The notes: a model not told the origin generated them from the letters alone. Positions 52,946-62,061 are shown, numbered from the stretch's first letter. The stretch is 64,000 nt of DNA from Isoptericola cucumis (GCF_014635665.1 NZ_BMDG01000003.1:124001-188000), one strand, 5' to 3'. Translations and numbers: made by a program.

Positions 52946-54076
52946 GTGACCGACGCCACGGACCCCGCCGCCGAGCCGACAGCAGCCGACCCGACAGCAG
53001 CCGGCCCGACAGCAGCCGACCCGACAGCAGCCGGCCCGAGCCGGATCCGCGTGTGCGACCTGTCCGAGACCGAGCTCCTGGACAGGATCTTCCCCCTCCT
53101 GCCCCCGGGCCGGGCGACCCTGCTCGGCCCCGGCGACGACGCGGCGGTGGTCGCGGCGCCGGACGGGCGCTTCGTCGTCACGACCGACGTCCTCGTGGAG
53201 GACCGGCACTTCCGGCGGCGCTGGTCGTCCGGGTACGACGTCGGCGTGCGCGCGGCCGTGCAGAACCTCGCGGACGTGGCAGCGATGGGCGCGGTGCCGA
53301 CCGCGCTGGTGGTGTCCCTGGTCGTGCCGGGGACGGCGGAGCTCTCCTGGGTGACGGGCCTCGCCCGAGGGCTGGCCGAGGCGTGCGCGCCGGTCGGCGC
53401 GACGGTCGTCGGCGGGGACCTGTCCGGCGGCGACTCGCTCGTCGTGGCGGTCACGGCGCACGGCGACCTGGAGGGTCGCGACCCGGTGACGCGGTCCGGC
53501 GCGCGGGCGGGGGACGTCGTCGCGCACGCGGGGGTGCTGGGGGTCTCGGCCGCCGGGCTGGCGCTGCTCGACGCGGGGGCCGCCGCGCCCGGCGCCGGCG
53601 CGCCGGGGGCGGGCGGCCCGACGGCGTCGTTCGTGGCGGGCTACCTGCGGCCGGGCTCGCCGCTGGCGGCCGGGCCGGCAGCGGCGAGCGCCGGGGCCAC
53701 CGCCATGCTCGACGTCTCCGACGGGCTGCTCCGCGACGCCGGCCGGCTGGCCCGCGCGAGCGGCGTGGTCCTCGACCTGCGGGCCGCGGCGCTGGGCCCG
53801 GACCTCGCGGCGCTCGCGCCCGCGGCGCGCGCGCTGGGTGCCGGGGCCGACGGCGGGGGCGACGCCTGGACCGGCATGGAGCGGGCCTGGGTGCTGTCCG
53901 GGGGAGAGGACCACGGCCTGCTCGCCACGTTCCCGCCCGACGCCCCGCTCCCGGCGGGGTTCCGGCCGATCGGCACCGTGCGCGCGCCCGACGGCAGCCC
54001 GCACGACGACGTGCGGGTCACCGTGGACGGCGCGGCGCCGTCGACCGGGCCGGGCTGGGACCACTTCGGCGGATAG
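52946..54076 (+). CDS. thiL: thiamine-phosphate kinase
   Basis: The 376-residue protein is a PurM-like kinase that phosphorylates thiamine monophosphate to the diphosphate. LLGPGDDAAVVAAPDGRFVV, TTDVLVEDRHFRRRW, NLADVAAMGAVPTAL, VVGGDLSGGDSLVVAVTAHG and SGGEDHGLLATF match ThiL. The start is GTG 52946, which follows TACAGT by seven bases. The first 30 residues contain four PTAA(D/G) repeats absent from ordinary ThiL, and the mid-region has an Ala/Gly/Pro-rich insert (about 207-225). Confidence 0.93.
   Translation: MTDATDPAAEPTAADPTAAGPTAADPTAAGPSRIRVCDLSETELLDRIFPLLPPGRATLLGPGDDAAVVAAPDGRFVVTTDVLVEDRHFRRRWSSGYDVGVRAAVQNLADVAAMGAVPTALVVSLVVPGTAELSWVTGLARGLAEACAPVGATVVGGDLSGGDSLVVAVTAHGDLEGRDPVTRSGARAGDVVAHAGVLGVSAAGLALLDAGAAAPGAGAPGAGGPTASFVAGYLRPGSPLAAGPAAASAGATAMLDVSDGLLRDAGRLARASGVVLDLRAAALGPDLAALAPAARALGAGADGGGDAWTGMERAWVLSGGEDHGLLATFPPDAPLPAGFRPIGTVRAPDGSPHDDVRVTVDGAAPSTGPGWDHFGG
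52976..53035 (+). repeat. 15-bp in-frame tandem repeat in thiL
   Basis: Four nearly identical 15-base units encode PTAAD, PTAAG, PTAAD and PTAAG near the N-terminus. Codons ACA and GCA, unusual in this GC-rich DNA, are kept in every copy, pointing to recent duplication by slippage. Confidence 0.85.
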
Positions 54077-54130
54077 CCGACGAGGCCCGCCGGAACCGGA
54101 CGCGCCGGGACCTGCCCGAGGGGCCCGCGC

Positions 54131-54649
54131 TCAGTCGCGCCGGAAGCGCACCTCGGTCACGGGGGTGTCCGCGATGTCGTCCATGCGCTCCACGCCGTCG
54201 AGCTGGAACCCGTGACGGCGGTAGAAGTGGTGGGCGTGCTCGTTGTTCGCGAGCACCCACAGCGACATCGGGACGCCCGCGGGCACCTCGGCGAGCACGG
54301 TCCGCATCAGGTCGCGGGCCACCCCGCGGCCCCAGGCTTCGGGGTCGAGGTAGATGGCGTACAGCTCGAGGTCGCCGTCCTCGGCGTCCTCGTCGCGCGA
54401 GGGCCCGTAGCTCGCGAAGCCCAGCACGCGCTCGTCACCTTCGGCGACGAGCGTGGTGCCGCGGCCGGAGGCGAGGATCTGCTGCCACTGGCTGGTGCGT
54501 TCGCCGACGTCGAGGGAGTCGAGATACTCGGCGGGGAGGATGCTCGTGTAGGCGCTCTTCCACGAGATGAGGTGCACCCGAGCGATGCTCGCCGCGTCCG
54601 AGACATCGGCGGAACGGATCACCACGTCGTTGTCGGTCTGCACCATCAT
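54131..54649 (-). CDS. GNAT family N-acetyltransferase
   Basis: The 172-residue protein has the GNAT core: IRSADVSDAASIARVHLISW, then ELYAIYLDPEAWGRGVARDL with the acetyl-CoA pyrophosphate loop (WGRGVA) and LWVLANNEHAHHFYRRHGFQ near the end. The acceptor is unknown. Two adjacent ATG codons (54649 and 54646) follow GAGG; the first is used here. It converges on thiL. Confidence 0.88.
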   Translation of the reverse strand: MMVQTDNDVVIRSADVSDAASIARVHLISWKSAYTSILPAEYLDSLDVGERTSQWQQILASGRGTTLVAEGDERVLGFASYGPSRDEDAEDGDLELYAIYLDPEAWGRGVARDLMRTVLAEVPAGVPMSLWVLANNEHAHHFYRRHGFQLDGVERMDDIADTPVTEVRFRRD

Positions 54650-54763
54650 GGCCTCAGCGTGCCACGGCCGAGGCCGCTCGGCCAAGGTGAATTGGTGAAT
54701 GCTTCACGAACTCTTTGCGTTTGCCGTCCCTGCGGCCGTGACCCGGGTCGACCCCGGACAGCG

Positions 54764-54827
54764 CGACGCCCGCCGGGCGGACCCGACGGGCGTCGTCGAC
54801 TGCGGTGGCACCGGTCGGTCCGGTGCC
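54764..54827 (-). terminator. two tandem hairpins after rpmB
   Basis: GGCACCGG (54807-54814) pairs with CCGGTGCC (54820-54827), and CGACGCCCG (54764-54772) pairs with CGGGCGTCG (54787-54795). The first stem lies seven bases past the rpmB stop in its direction of transcription. Confidence 0.65.
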
Positions 54828-54834
54828 GGGAGGC

Positions 54835-55026
54835 TCACGCCTGGCGCGTGACCTTGCCGGCCTTGAGGCACGAGGTGCACACGTTGACACGCTTCGGGGT
54901 GCCCGCGACCACGGCACGGACGCGCTGGATGTTCGGGTTCCAGCGGCGCTTCGTGCGGATGTGGGAGTGCGAGATGCTGTGCCCGAAGCTCGGGCCCTTG
55001 CCGCAGACGTCGCAGTTGGCAGCCAC
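54835..55026 (-). CDS. rpmB: 50S ribosomal protein L28
   Basis: The 63-residue protein is L28: CDVCGKGPSFGHSISHSHIR, TKRRWNPNIQRVRAVV and KRVNVCTSCLKAGKVTR. Cys5/Cys8 and Cys50/Cys53 form a zinc ribbon, so this is the zinc-containing form. The GTG at 55026 has AGGAGA five bases upstream. It is a single-gene unit divergent from the DAK2-domain gene. Confidence 0.97.
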   Translation of the reverse strand: MAANCDVCGKGPSFGHSISHSHIRTKRRWNPNIQRVRAVVAGTPKRVNVCTSCLKAGKVTRQA

Positions 55027-55219
55027 GGTGTCTCCTGATCGTCGAGCACGTCCCGCGCTTGGGCAGCAGAACGTGGAGGGGTGGTCGGGGGGAGCCCGGA
55101 GATTATCCGGGCAACCACACGAGGATAGCCGATCTTCGAGGTGCGCCTCAACGTGTGCCGGGTCACCGCTACCGTGGAGCCCGACCGGCCTGCTGATGGA
55201 CCCGCGAGATGGAGGTGAC

Positions 55220-56971
55220 GTGGCGCACGACGTGCCCCCCGGCGAGCTGCTCGAGGCCGAGGTGGTGCGCGCGTGGGTGCCGCTCGCCGTCGACGCTCTC
55301 GGGGGAGCCCGACAGGCGCTCGACAGCGCGAACGTCTTCCCGGTCCCGGACGGGGACACGGGCACCAACATGTACCTCACCCTCCGCGAGGGAGCCCACG
55401 CGGTGCGGGGCGAGCACGAGGGGGCCGACGGCGCGCGGCTGCTGCGCCTGCTCGCGCGCGGCGCGCTGCTGGGGGCGCGGGGCAACTCGGGCGTCATCCT
55501 GAGCGAGTGGCTGCGCGGGCTCGCGGCCGCCGCCACCCGGCGCGAGACGCTCGCCGCGGGCCTGGGCACGGCGGCGCGCACCGCCCACCGCGCCGTCGCC
55601 AGCCCGGCACCGGGCACGATCCTCACGGCGGCGCAGGCCGCGGCGGACGCGGCCGGTTCGGTGGCCGCCCCGCCCGGCGCCGTCCGCCCGGGCCCGCGCG
55701 GTGGTGACCGGCAGAAGGTGCTCGACGCCGCGCGGCGGGGCGCCCGGCAGGCGGCCCTGGACAGCGCCGGGTCGCTGGCGGCCCTGCGCGACGCGGGGGT
55801 CCTCGACTCGGGCGCCGGCGGGCTGGTGCTCGTGCTGCAGACGCTGGGCGTCGCGCACCGCGAGGTCACCTCGCGCCGCGCGCGGCCGCCGCTCGCGGGC
55901 GCGATGTCGGAGGGGCCGGGCACCATGGCGGCCGTGACGCTGGACATCGACCTGCGCGGCCCGGGCGCCCGCGGCGCCCTCGTCGCGGGCGCGGCCGAGC
56001 ACGCCGCCCACCGCGCCGGCGACCCCGCGGGCCCCGCCGCCGACGAGCTCGAGCTCATGTTCGTGCTGCACCGTCCGGCGACCGCCGCCGACTACTCGCC
56101 GGGCGAGGTCGCGGACGCGCTGCGGCGCGACCTCGCGACCGTCGGCGGGTCGGTGGTGGTCGTGGGCGGGTCGGGCACCGGCGACGAGGACGGCGCGGCC
56201 GGCGGCGACCCCGACTCCCTGTGGCAGGCGCACGTGCACACCGCCGACCTCGGCGCCGCGCTCGACGTCCCGCGGAGGTGGGCGGCCCGCGCCCGCGTCT
56301 CGCACGTGCACGTGCGGCACCTCGCCACGCACGACGTGGCGGGCTGCTCCTGGGGCGCGGTCGTGGCCACCACGTCCCCCGGTCTCGCGGCCGAGCTCGC
56401 CCGTGGCGGGGCCACGGTGCTGGTGGGTCTCGACCGCCCCGTGACGGCCGAGGACCTGGCCGCCGCGGCCGTCGGCGACGCGCACGGCCGGGTCATGGTG
56501 CTGCCGGGAGAGGTCGCACGGCGCGAGGTCGAGGCCGCGGTCGACGCGTACCGCGCCGCGGACCCGGACCCTGCGGCCGCCGAGCCGTCGATCGTGGTGC
56601 TCGACGCGCCCACCGACGCGCACCTGGTGGTCGCGCTCGGGGTGCTGGCCGAGTCGGCCGGGGCCGGTGCGGACGACGTCCTGGAGGGCGTACGGGCGGT
56701 GCTGGGCGCGCTGCGGGTCGCGCGGCACCCGGCGGACCGGGCGTCGGCGGCCCTGGGGTCGCTGCTCGGCCCGGGGCGGGGTGCCGGGGTCGTGACCGTG
56801 CTCGCGGACGACGGCGTGGACGCCGCGGTGACCCACGCGCTCGTCGGCGCGGGGGAGGCGGCGGGGTCCGACGTGCTCGTGCTGCCGACGGGCCGGCCCG
56901 GGGACGGCGTCGTGCTCGCGGTCGAGCACGAGGCGGGGACGACGGAGGGCGGACCGGAGGTCGAGGGATGA
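55220..56971 (+). CDS. DAK2 (DhaL/FakA-like) domain protein
   Basis: The 583-residue protein has an N-terminal DhaL-like nucleotide-binding domain (FPVPDGDTGTNMYLTLREGA with Mg-binding Asp residues, LLGARGNSGVILSEWLRGLA, VLDSGAGGLVLVL) and a C-terminal FakA-like region (about 300-580). Such proteins, regularly next to recG and rpmB in Gram-positives, are related to the fatty-acid kinase FakA, but the substrate here is not shown. GTG 55220 has GGAGG immediately upstream; ATG 55196 would add eight residues. Its stop overlaps recG in ATGA. Confidence 0.88.
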   Translation: MAHDVPPGELLEAEVVRAWVPLAVDALGGARQALDSANVFPVPDGDTGTNMYLTLREGAHAVRGEHEGADGARLLRLLARGALLGARGNSGVILSEWLRGLAAAATRRETLAAGLGTAARTAHRAVASPAPGTILTAAQAAADAAGSVAAPPGAVRPGPRGGDRQKVLDAARRGARQAALDSAGSLAALRDAGVLDSGAGGLVLVLQTLGVAHREVTSRRARPPLAGAMSEGPGTMAAVTLDIDLRGPGARGALVAGAAEHAAHRAGDPAGPAADELELMFVLHRPATAADYSPGEVADALRRDLATVGGSVVVVGGSGTGDEDGAAGGDPDSLWQAHVHTADLGAALDVPRRWAARARVSHVHVRHLATHDVAGCSWGAVVATTSPGLAAELARGGATVLVGLDRPVTAEDLAAAAVGDAHGRVMVLPGEVARREVEAAVDAYRAADPDPAAAEPSIVVLDAPTDAHLVVALGVLAESAGAGADDVLEGVRAVLGALRVARHPADRASAALGSLLGPGRGAGVVTVLADDGVDAAVTHALVGAGEAAGSDVLVLPTGRPGDGVVLAVEHEAGTTEGGPEVEG

Positions 56972-59238
56972 GCACACGGACGGATGCGGCGCCGGGGCGG
57001 GAGAGCGAGCTGCTGACCAAGGTGCTGGGCACCCGGAGCGCCACCCCGCTCGCCAAGCTCGGCCTGGAGACGGTGGGCGACCTGCTGCGGCACTACCCGC
57101 GCCGGTACGGCGACCCGGGCACGCTGACGGACATGGACCGTCTCGCGCTCGGCGAGCACGTCACGGTGATGGCGCGGGTGTCCCGCGCGACGGTGCGCTC
57201 GATGCGCGCCCGCAGCGGGGCGATGCTGCAGGCGGTCGTGACGGACGGCCACCACGAGCTCGCGCTGACGTTCTTCGCCAAGCGCCCCGGCGCGCTGCGG
57301 CCCCACGAGGACAAGCTCCGCCCGGGGCGGGTCGGGCTCTTCACCGGGGTGGTCAGCGAGTACCGGGGCACGCGCCAGCTCACGCACCCCGACTACATCA
57401 TGGTGGGCCTCGACGCGGACGACGCCGAGGAGGCGATGGTCGAGGCGAGCCGTCCGATCCCGATCTACCCGGCGTCGTCCGCGGTGCCGAGCTGGCGCAT
57501 CCAGCGCGCCGTGCGGACCGTCCTCGACCCGTTGGCGGAGGACGACGTCGTGGACCCCGTGCCCCTCGAGGTGCGGGCCCGGCTCGGGCTGGCGGGGCGC
57601 CTCGACACGCTGCGGTCCGTGCACCGGCCCGCCGACGCGCGCGAGTGGCAGCGGGCGCGGGACCGGCTGCGCTTCGAGGAGGCCTTCGTGCTCCAGGCGG
57701 CGCTCGCGCAGCGCCGGGCCCGCGCGGCCGAGCAGGAGGCGACCGCACGCCCGCCGGTGGCCGACGGCCGGGCGAGCGTCCTTGCCGACTTCGACGCGGC
57801 GCTGCCGTTCACCCTTACCGAGGGCCAGCGCGCGGTGGGCGAGGACATCGCCGCCGAGCTCGCCGAGGCCCGGCCCATGCAGCGCCTGCTGCAGGGCGAG
57901 GTCGGCTCGGGCAAGACGGTCGTGGCGCTGCGCGCGATGCTGCAGGTGGTCGACGCCGGCGGGCAGGCCGCGCTGCTCGCGCCCACCGAGGTGCTCGCCG
58001 CGCAGCACGCCCGCACGCTGCGCCAGCTCCTCGGGCCGCTCGCCGAGGGCGGCCTGCTCGGCGGGGCGGAGCACGGCACCCGCGTGGCGCTGCTCACCGG
58101 CTCGCTGGGGGCGGCGGCGCGCAAGGAGGCGATGCTGCAGGCCGCGAGCGGCGAGGCGGGCATCGTCGTCGGGACGCACGCGCTGCTGTCCGAACGGGTG
58201 CAGTTCGCGGACCTCGGCCTCGTCGTCGTCGACGAGCAGCACCGGTTCGGCGTCGAGCAGCGCGACGCGCTGCGGGCCAAGGGACGCGCCGCGCCGCACC
58301 TGCTCGTCATGACGGCCACCCCGATCCCGCGCACGGTCGCGATGACCGTCTTCGGCGACCTCGAGACGTCGTCCCTCACCGAGGTGCCGGCCGGGCGCGC
58401 GGGCATCACGTCGCACGTCGTGCCGGCCGACAACCCGCGCTGGATGGACCGCACCTGGACCCGCGTGCGCGAGGAGGTCGACGCCGGCCACCGGGTGTAC
58501 GTCGTGTGCCCGCGGATCCACCCCGACGCCGACCTGCCGTCCGGCGGCGCGGCCGCTAAGGACTTCGACGACGTGCCGGACCTGCTCGAGCTCGTCGACG
58601 CGGACGGCGCCGGGGACAAGCCGCCGCTGCGGGCGGTGCTCGAGGTCGCGGAGATGCTGCGCGAGACGCCGCAGCTCGACGGGCTCGAGGTCGCCGTGCT
58701 GCACGGCCAGATGGCCCCGGCGGACAAGGAGTCGGCGATGGCCCGCTTCGCGTCCGGCGAGGTGCAGGTGCTCGTCTCGACGACGGTGATCGAGGTCGGG
58801 GTCGACGTGCCCGAGGCCACCGTGATGGTCGTCTTCGACGCCGACCGGTTCGGGCTCTCGCAGCTGCACCAGCTGCGGGGGCGCGTGGGGCGCGGCAGCG
58901 CGCCGGGGCTGTGCCTGCTGGTCTCCACCGCGCAGCCGGGCTCCCCGGCGGCGACCCGCGTCGAGGCGCTCGCCGAGACGACCGACGGCTTCCGGCTGGC
59001 CACGCTCGACCTCGAGCTGCGGTCCGAGGGCGACGTGCTCGGTGCGGCGCAGTCGGGCCGGTCGAGCTCGCTGCGGCTGCTGCGGGTCGTGCAGGACGCC
59101 GACGTCATCGCCCAGGCCCGGAAGGAGGCGACGGACGTCGTGGCGTCCGACCCGGGCCTCGACGACCAGCCCGGCCTGCAGGCCGCCATCGCCGCCCAGC
59201 TCGACGACGAGCAGGAGGAGTTCCTCGAGCGGGCCTGA
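56968..59238 (+). CDS. recG: ATP-dependent DNA helicase RecG
   Basis: The 756-residue helicase has the wedge/OB domain (about 60-145), then superfamily 2 motifs: Walker A GEVGSGKT (310-317), DEQH (422-425), MTATPIPRT and the C-terminal HQLRGRVGRG. It reverses stalled replication forks and branch-migrates Holliday junctions. The ATG overlaps the DAK2 gene stop. A GC-rich tandem repeat follows the stop before rsmD. Confidence 0.97.
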   Translation: MSTRTDAAPGRESELLTKVLGTRSATPLAKLGLETVGDLLRHYPRRYGDPGTLTDMDRLALGEHVTVMARVSRATVRSMRARSGAMLQAVVTDGHHELALTFFAKRPGALRPHEDKLRPGRVGLFTGVVSEYRGTRQLTHPDYIMVGLDADDAEEAMVEASRPIPIYPASSAVPSWRIQRAVRTVLDPLAEDDVVDPVPLEVRARLGLAGRLDTLRSVHRPADAREWQRARDRLRFEEAFVLQAALAQRRARAAEQEATARPPVADGRASVLADFDAALPFTLTEGQRAVGEDIAAELAEARPMQRLLQGEVGSGKTVVALRAMLQVVDAGGQAALLAPTEVLAAQHARTLRQLLGPLAEGGLLGGAEHGTRVALLTGSLGAAARKEAMLQAASGEAGIVVGTHALLSERVQFADLGLVVVDEQHRFGVEQRDALRAKGRAAPHLLVMTATPIPRTVAMTVFGDLETSSLTEVPAGRAGITSHVVPADNPRWMDRTWTRVREEVDAGHRVYVVCPRIHPDADLPSGGAAAKDFDDVPDLLELVDADGAGDKPPLRAVLEVAEMLRETPQLDGLEVAVLHGQMAPADKESAMARFASGEVQVLVSTTVIEVGVDVPEATVMVVFDADRFGLSQLHQLRGRVGRGSAPGLCLLVSTAQPGSPAATRVEALAETTDGFRLATLDLELRSEGDVLGAAQSGRSSSLRLLRVVQDADVIAQARKEATDVVASDPGLDDQPGLQAAIAAQLDDEQEEFLERA

Positions 59239-59261
59239 GCCACGGCCGGGTCGCCGCCTGC

Positions 59262-59320
59262 CCGGCCGCCCGGCCGCCCGGCCGCCCGCCCGGCCGCCCG
59301 CCCGGCCGCCCGCCCGGCGC
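59262..59320. repeat. CCGGCCGC tandem repeats between recG and rsmD
   Basis: Three 8-base units CCGGCCGC (59262-59285) are followed by two 12-base units CCGCCCGGCCGC and a partial third (59286-59320). The run has no A or T. It fills half of the 111-base gap. Confidence 0.85.
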
Positions 59321-59336
59321 CCACCGGAGCAGCGGA

Positions 59337-59342
59337 TACGCT
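59337..59342 (+). promoter_or_regulatory. -10 box of rsmD
   Basis: TACGCT lies seven bases before the rsmD ATG with no ribosome site between. The GC repeat occupies the place of any -35. Confidence 0.45.
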
Positions 59343-59349
59343 CGGCCGC

Positions 59350-59919
59350 ATGACGAGGATCGTGGCCGGGACCGTCGGCGGGCGCACCCTCGCGGTCCCG
59401 CCCCGGGGCACGCGACCGACGAGCGAGCGGGTGCGGGAGGCGATCTTCTCCCGGCTCGAGCACCTGGACGTCCTCGAGGGCGCGCGCGTGCTCGACCTGT
59501 ACGCGGGGTCCGGCGCGCTCGGCCTCGAGGCGGCGAGCCGCGGCGCGACGGAGGTCGTGCTGGTGGACTCGTCGCGCAGGGCGGCCGACGTCGCACGCAA
59601 GAACGTCGCGGCGCTCGGCATGGGGCGCACGGTGCGCGTCGTCGCCGACGCGGCCGAGCGGTTCGCGGCGCAGGCCGGCGGCGGGCCGTGGGACCTCGTC
59701 CTCCTCGACCCGCCGTACGACCTGACGGACGCGCAGCTCGCCACGGTGCTCGAGAGCCTCGCCGCGCCGGGGGTGCTGGGCGCCGACGCGGTGGTCGTCG
59801 TGGAGCGCTCGACGCGCAGCCCGGAGCCCGGATGGCCCGCGGGCCTGGCCGCGTTCGCCCGCAAGGACTACGGCGAGACGGCCGTGCACTACGCCGAGCC
59901 GGCCGACCCCGGGGCGTAG
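59350..59919 (+). CDS. rsmD: 16S rRNA (guanine(966)-N(2))-methyltransferase RsmD
   Basis: The 189-residue protein has the RsmD N-terminus (RIVAGTVGGRTLAVPPRGTR, PTSERVREAIFSRLEHLD), the SAM-binding VLDLYAGSGALGLEAASRGA and the catalytic LLDPPYD (Asp120-Tyr123). It methylates G966 of 16S rRNA. The ATG at 59350 is the only plausible start. The end overlaps the convergent GNAT gene by 31 bases. Confidence 0.95.
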   Translation: MTRIVAGTVGGRTLAVPPRGTRPTSERVREAIFSRLEHLDVLEGARVLDLYAGSGALGLEAASRGATEVVLVDSSRRAADVARKNVAALGMGRTVRVVADAAERFAAQAGGGPWDLVLLDPPYDLTDAQLATVLESLAAPGVLGADAVVVVERSTRSPEPGWPAGLAAFARKDYGETAVHYAEPADPGA

Positions 59920-60662
59920 CGCTCCGCACCCTCCAGCACCCCGGCCGGCACGGTGCCGAACGCCTCGGCGTCGGCAGGGTCGACGAGGCGGACGGTGTCG
60001 CGCGACGCCGCGGCGAGCAGGCGGCGGGTCGCGCCGTCGTCGGCGAGCGTGCCCTCGCACGCCACCAGGTGGTCCGTGAGGAACGCGCGCACCGGCGCCG
60101 CCGGGACACGGTCCGCGCCCGCGCCGGCGGTCTGCGCGGCGAGGGCGACCAGCAGGAGGGCGGGGACGCGCGGCGAGCCGGGGCCCGTCATGCCGGGCTG
60201 GAAGTAGGGCAGGTCCAGCACGCGCCCGCCGTGGCGGGCGTAGAAGCGCAGCCGCGCCGCCGGGTCGCCGTGCCGCTCGCTCGCCTCGTGGTGGGCGGGA
60301 TGCTCGACCTCGGCGACGACGAGCGCGGGGTCGAGCCCGTCGCCCCACCGGCGGACGGCCTCGGTCAGCAGCCGGCCGCCGGTGCCGCCGCCGCGGCCGC
60401 CGGGCGCGATCGCGAGGTAGTCGACGAGCAGCACCCGGCTCGCCGGCGACCACGACCCGACGATGCCGGCGACGACCCGGCCGTCGCGCACCACCCCGAG
60501 GGCCGCGTGCCGTCCGTCGCTCCCGTCCGCCAGGAGGACGTCGAGGGGCACCAGCTCCGCCGGTGGGAACGACGGGGCGAGGACGTCGTGCCACAACGAC
60601 GTGAGCAGCGCGGGCGTGTCCAGCGGGACGACGGCCGTCTGCTCGGTGCTCGGGTCGGCCAT
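59889..60662 (-). CDS. GNAT family acetyltransferase
   Basis: The 257-residue protein has a GNAT core with the acetyl-CoA loop in VDYLAIAPGGRGGGTGGRLL and a later VAEVEHPAHHEASERHGDPA, FYARHGGRVLDLPYFQPGM. It is longer than a minimal GNAT, with about 60 residues after the core. The acceptor is unknown. It starts at ATG 60662 and lies between rsmD and coaD on the opposite strand, interrupting the usual run. Confidence 0.82.
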   Translation of the reverse strand: MADPSTEQTAVVPLDTPALLTSLWHDVLAPSFPPAELVPLDVLLADGSDGRHAALGVVRDGRVVAGIVGSWSPASRVLLVDYLAIAPGGRGGGTGGRLLTEAVRRWGDGLDPALVVAEVEHPAHHEASERHGDPAARLRFYARHGGRVLDLPYFQPGMTGPGSPRVPALLLVALAAQTAGAGADRVPAAPVRAFLTDHLVACEGTLADDGATRRLLAAASRDTVRLVDPADAEAFGTVPAGVLEGAERYAPGSAGSA

Positions 60663-60743
60663 GGCCCCATCGTCCCGCGGGGTCGGCGGTGCGGCACCCG
60701 CGACGGGCCGGGCCAAATCCCCGGCGCCGGCGACCCGGCGTCC

Positions 60744-60749
60744 TACGGT
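60744..60749 (+). promoter_or_regulatory. -10 box of coaD
   Basis: TACGGT lies seven bases before the coaD GTG, with GGGGCCC between. The layout suggests a leaderless mRNA. Confidence 0.45.
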
Positions 60750-60756
60750 GGGGCCC

Positions 60757-61254
60757 GTGAGCATCGCCGTCTGCCCCGGGTCGTTCGACCCGATCACCCT
60801 CGGCCACCTCGACATCGTCCGGCGTGCGCGCCGGATGTTCGACGTCGTGGTGGTCGGCGTCGCCCGCAACGCGTCCAAGAACGCGCTGCTGACGCCCGCG
60901 GAGCGGGTCGAGCTGGCCCGGACCGCGCTCGCCGAGGACCCCGCGACGGCGGACGTGCAGGTGGCGGAGGTCCCGGGGCTGCTCGTGGACTTCTGCCGGC
61001 AGGTGCGCGCCGTCGCCGTGGTCAAGGGGCTGCGCGGCGGTGCGGACTTCGACTCCGAGCTGCCGATGGCGCTGATGAACCGGCACCTGACCGGCGGCTC
61101 GACGGGGATCGAGACGGTCTTCGTCCCCGGGGACCCCGCCTACGCGCACGTGGCGTCGTCGCTGGTCAAGGACGTGGCCCGCTTCGGCGGGCCGATCGAC
61201 GACCTCGTGCCGCCCGGGGTCGCGGACGCGGTGCACGCGGCACTGGCACGCTGA
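60757..61254 (+). CDS. coaD: phosphopantetheine adenylyltransferase
   Basis: The 165-residue protein has the nucleotidyltransferase motif CPGSFDPITLGHLDIVRRA (TLGH near residue 15), VVKGLRGGADFDSELPMALM and the C-terminal VASSLVKDVARFGG. It makes dephospho-CoA from phosphopantetheine and ATP. The start is GTG 60757. The SepIVA-like gene follows after 11 bases, as in mycobacteria. Confidence 0.97.
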   Translation: MSIAVCPGSFDPITLGHLDIVRRARRMFDVVVVGVARNASKNALLTPAERVELARTALAEDPATADVQVAEVPGLLVDFCRQVRAVAVVKGLRGGADFDSELPMALMNRHLTGGSTGIETVFVPGDPAYAHVASSLVKDVARFGGPIDDLVPPGVADAVHAALAR

Positions 61255-61265
61255 AGGAGCGAACG

Positions 61266-61850
61266 ATGAGCGAGACGACTGCCCACCACCCCCAGGCAGG
61301 AGCGTCCGTGGGGGAGAACCCGACGGCGGGGCTGCTGGAGATCCTCGACGACCTGGCGGCCCTCGTGGAGAACGCGCGGTCCACGCCGCTGTCCACGAAC
61401 GTCAAGGTCGACCGGGACCAGGCGCTCGGGCTGGTGGACGAGCTGCGCGACGCGCTGCCCACCCAGGTGGCCCGCGCCGACGAGGTGCTCGCCGAGGCGC
61501 AGGAGTCGCTGGAGGCGGCGCACCGCCGGTCGGAGGAGATCGTCGCGTCCGCGCGGGCGCGGGCGATCGAGCTGGTGCAGGCGGAGCAGGTGGTGGTGCA
61601 GGCCGAGTCCCGTGCCGCCGAGATCGTGGCGGAGGCGGAGCAGAAGGCCGCCGCGCTGCGCAACGACGCCGACGAGTACTGCGACCGGCGGCTCGCGGAC
61701 TTCGGCCAGGACCTCGAGGCGCTGGGCGCCCAGGTGCAGGCCGGGCGCGACAAGCTCGCCGAGCGCCTCGACCGCGCCGCGCCGCGCGTGCGGTGGGACG
61801 CGGTGCAGGACCCGGCCTGGCCGCAGCAGGAGCCGCAGCAGGCGCGCTGA
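61266..61850 (+). CDS. SepIVA-like coiled-coil protein (DivIVA-related)
   Basis: The 194-residue protein is a mostly helical, charged coiled coil (about 85-170: VARADEVLAEAQESLEAAHR, VVVQAESRAAEIVAEAEQKA) without membrane segments. Its place between coaD and the DUF177 gene matches mycobacterial sepIVA, a DivIVA-family protein for septum and envelope assembly. The N-terminal GLLEILDDLAALVENARSTP fits that group. The role is inferred from synteny and helix pattern. ATG 61266 is preceded by GGAGCGA. Confidence 0.8.
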   Translation: MSETTAHHPQAGASVGENPTAGLLEILDDLAALVENARSTPLSTNVKVDRDQALGLVDELRDALPTQVARADEVLAEAQESLEAAHRRSEEIVASARARAIELVQAEQVVVQAESRAAEIVAEAEQKAAALRNDADEYCDRRLADFGQDLEALGAQVQAGRDKLAERLDRAAPRVRWDAVQDPAWPQQEPQQAR

Positions 61851-62061
61851 GACCACCGCGGGCGCCCTCGGCCGGACGCCGTCCCGGGGCGGGCCGGTGT
61901 AGCCGGGGTGCGACGGATGAGAGACGGGTCACTGTGCGGTGTCGTGCGCACGGCCCTGGCGATGGCCTAGACTGGACCGCTGGCCCCGAGTCCGGGCCGC
62001 CACCCCTTAGCACCGTTCAGACCTGGAGCCTGCCATCAGTACCGAGAAGCGTTCGCCGCTC

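Noticed and set aside
56092-61236. Minus-strand open frame of over 1,700 codons opposite the DAK2 gene, recG and rsmD
   Set aside because: It runs antisense to clearly recognisable genes and is Arg/Gly/Ala-rich without domains. Long antisense frames are expected where third positions are almost always G or C.
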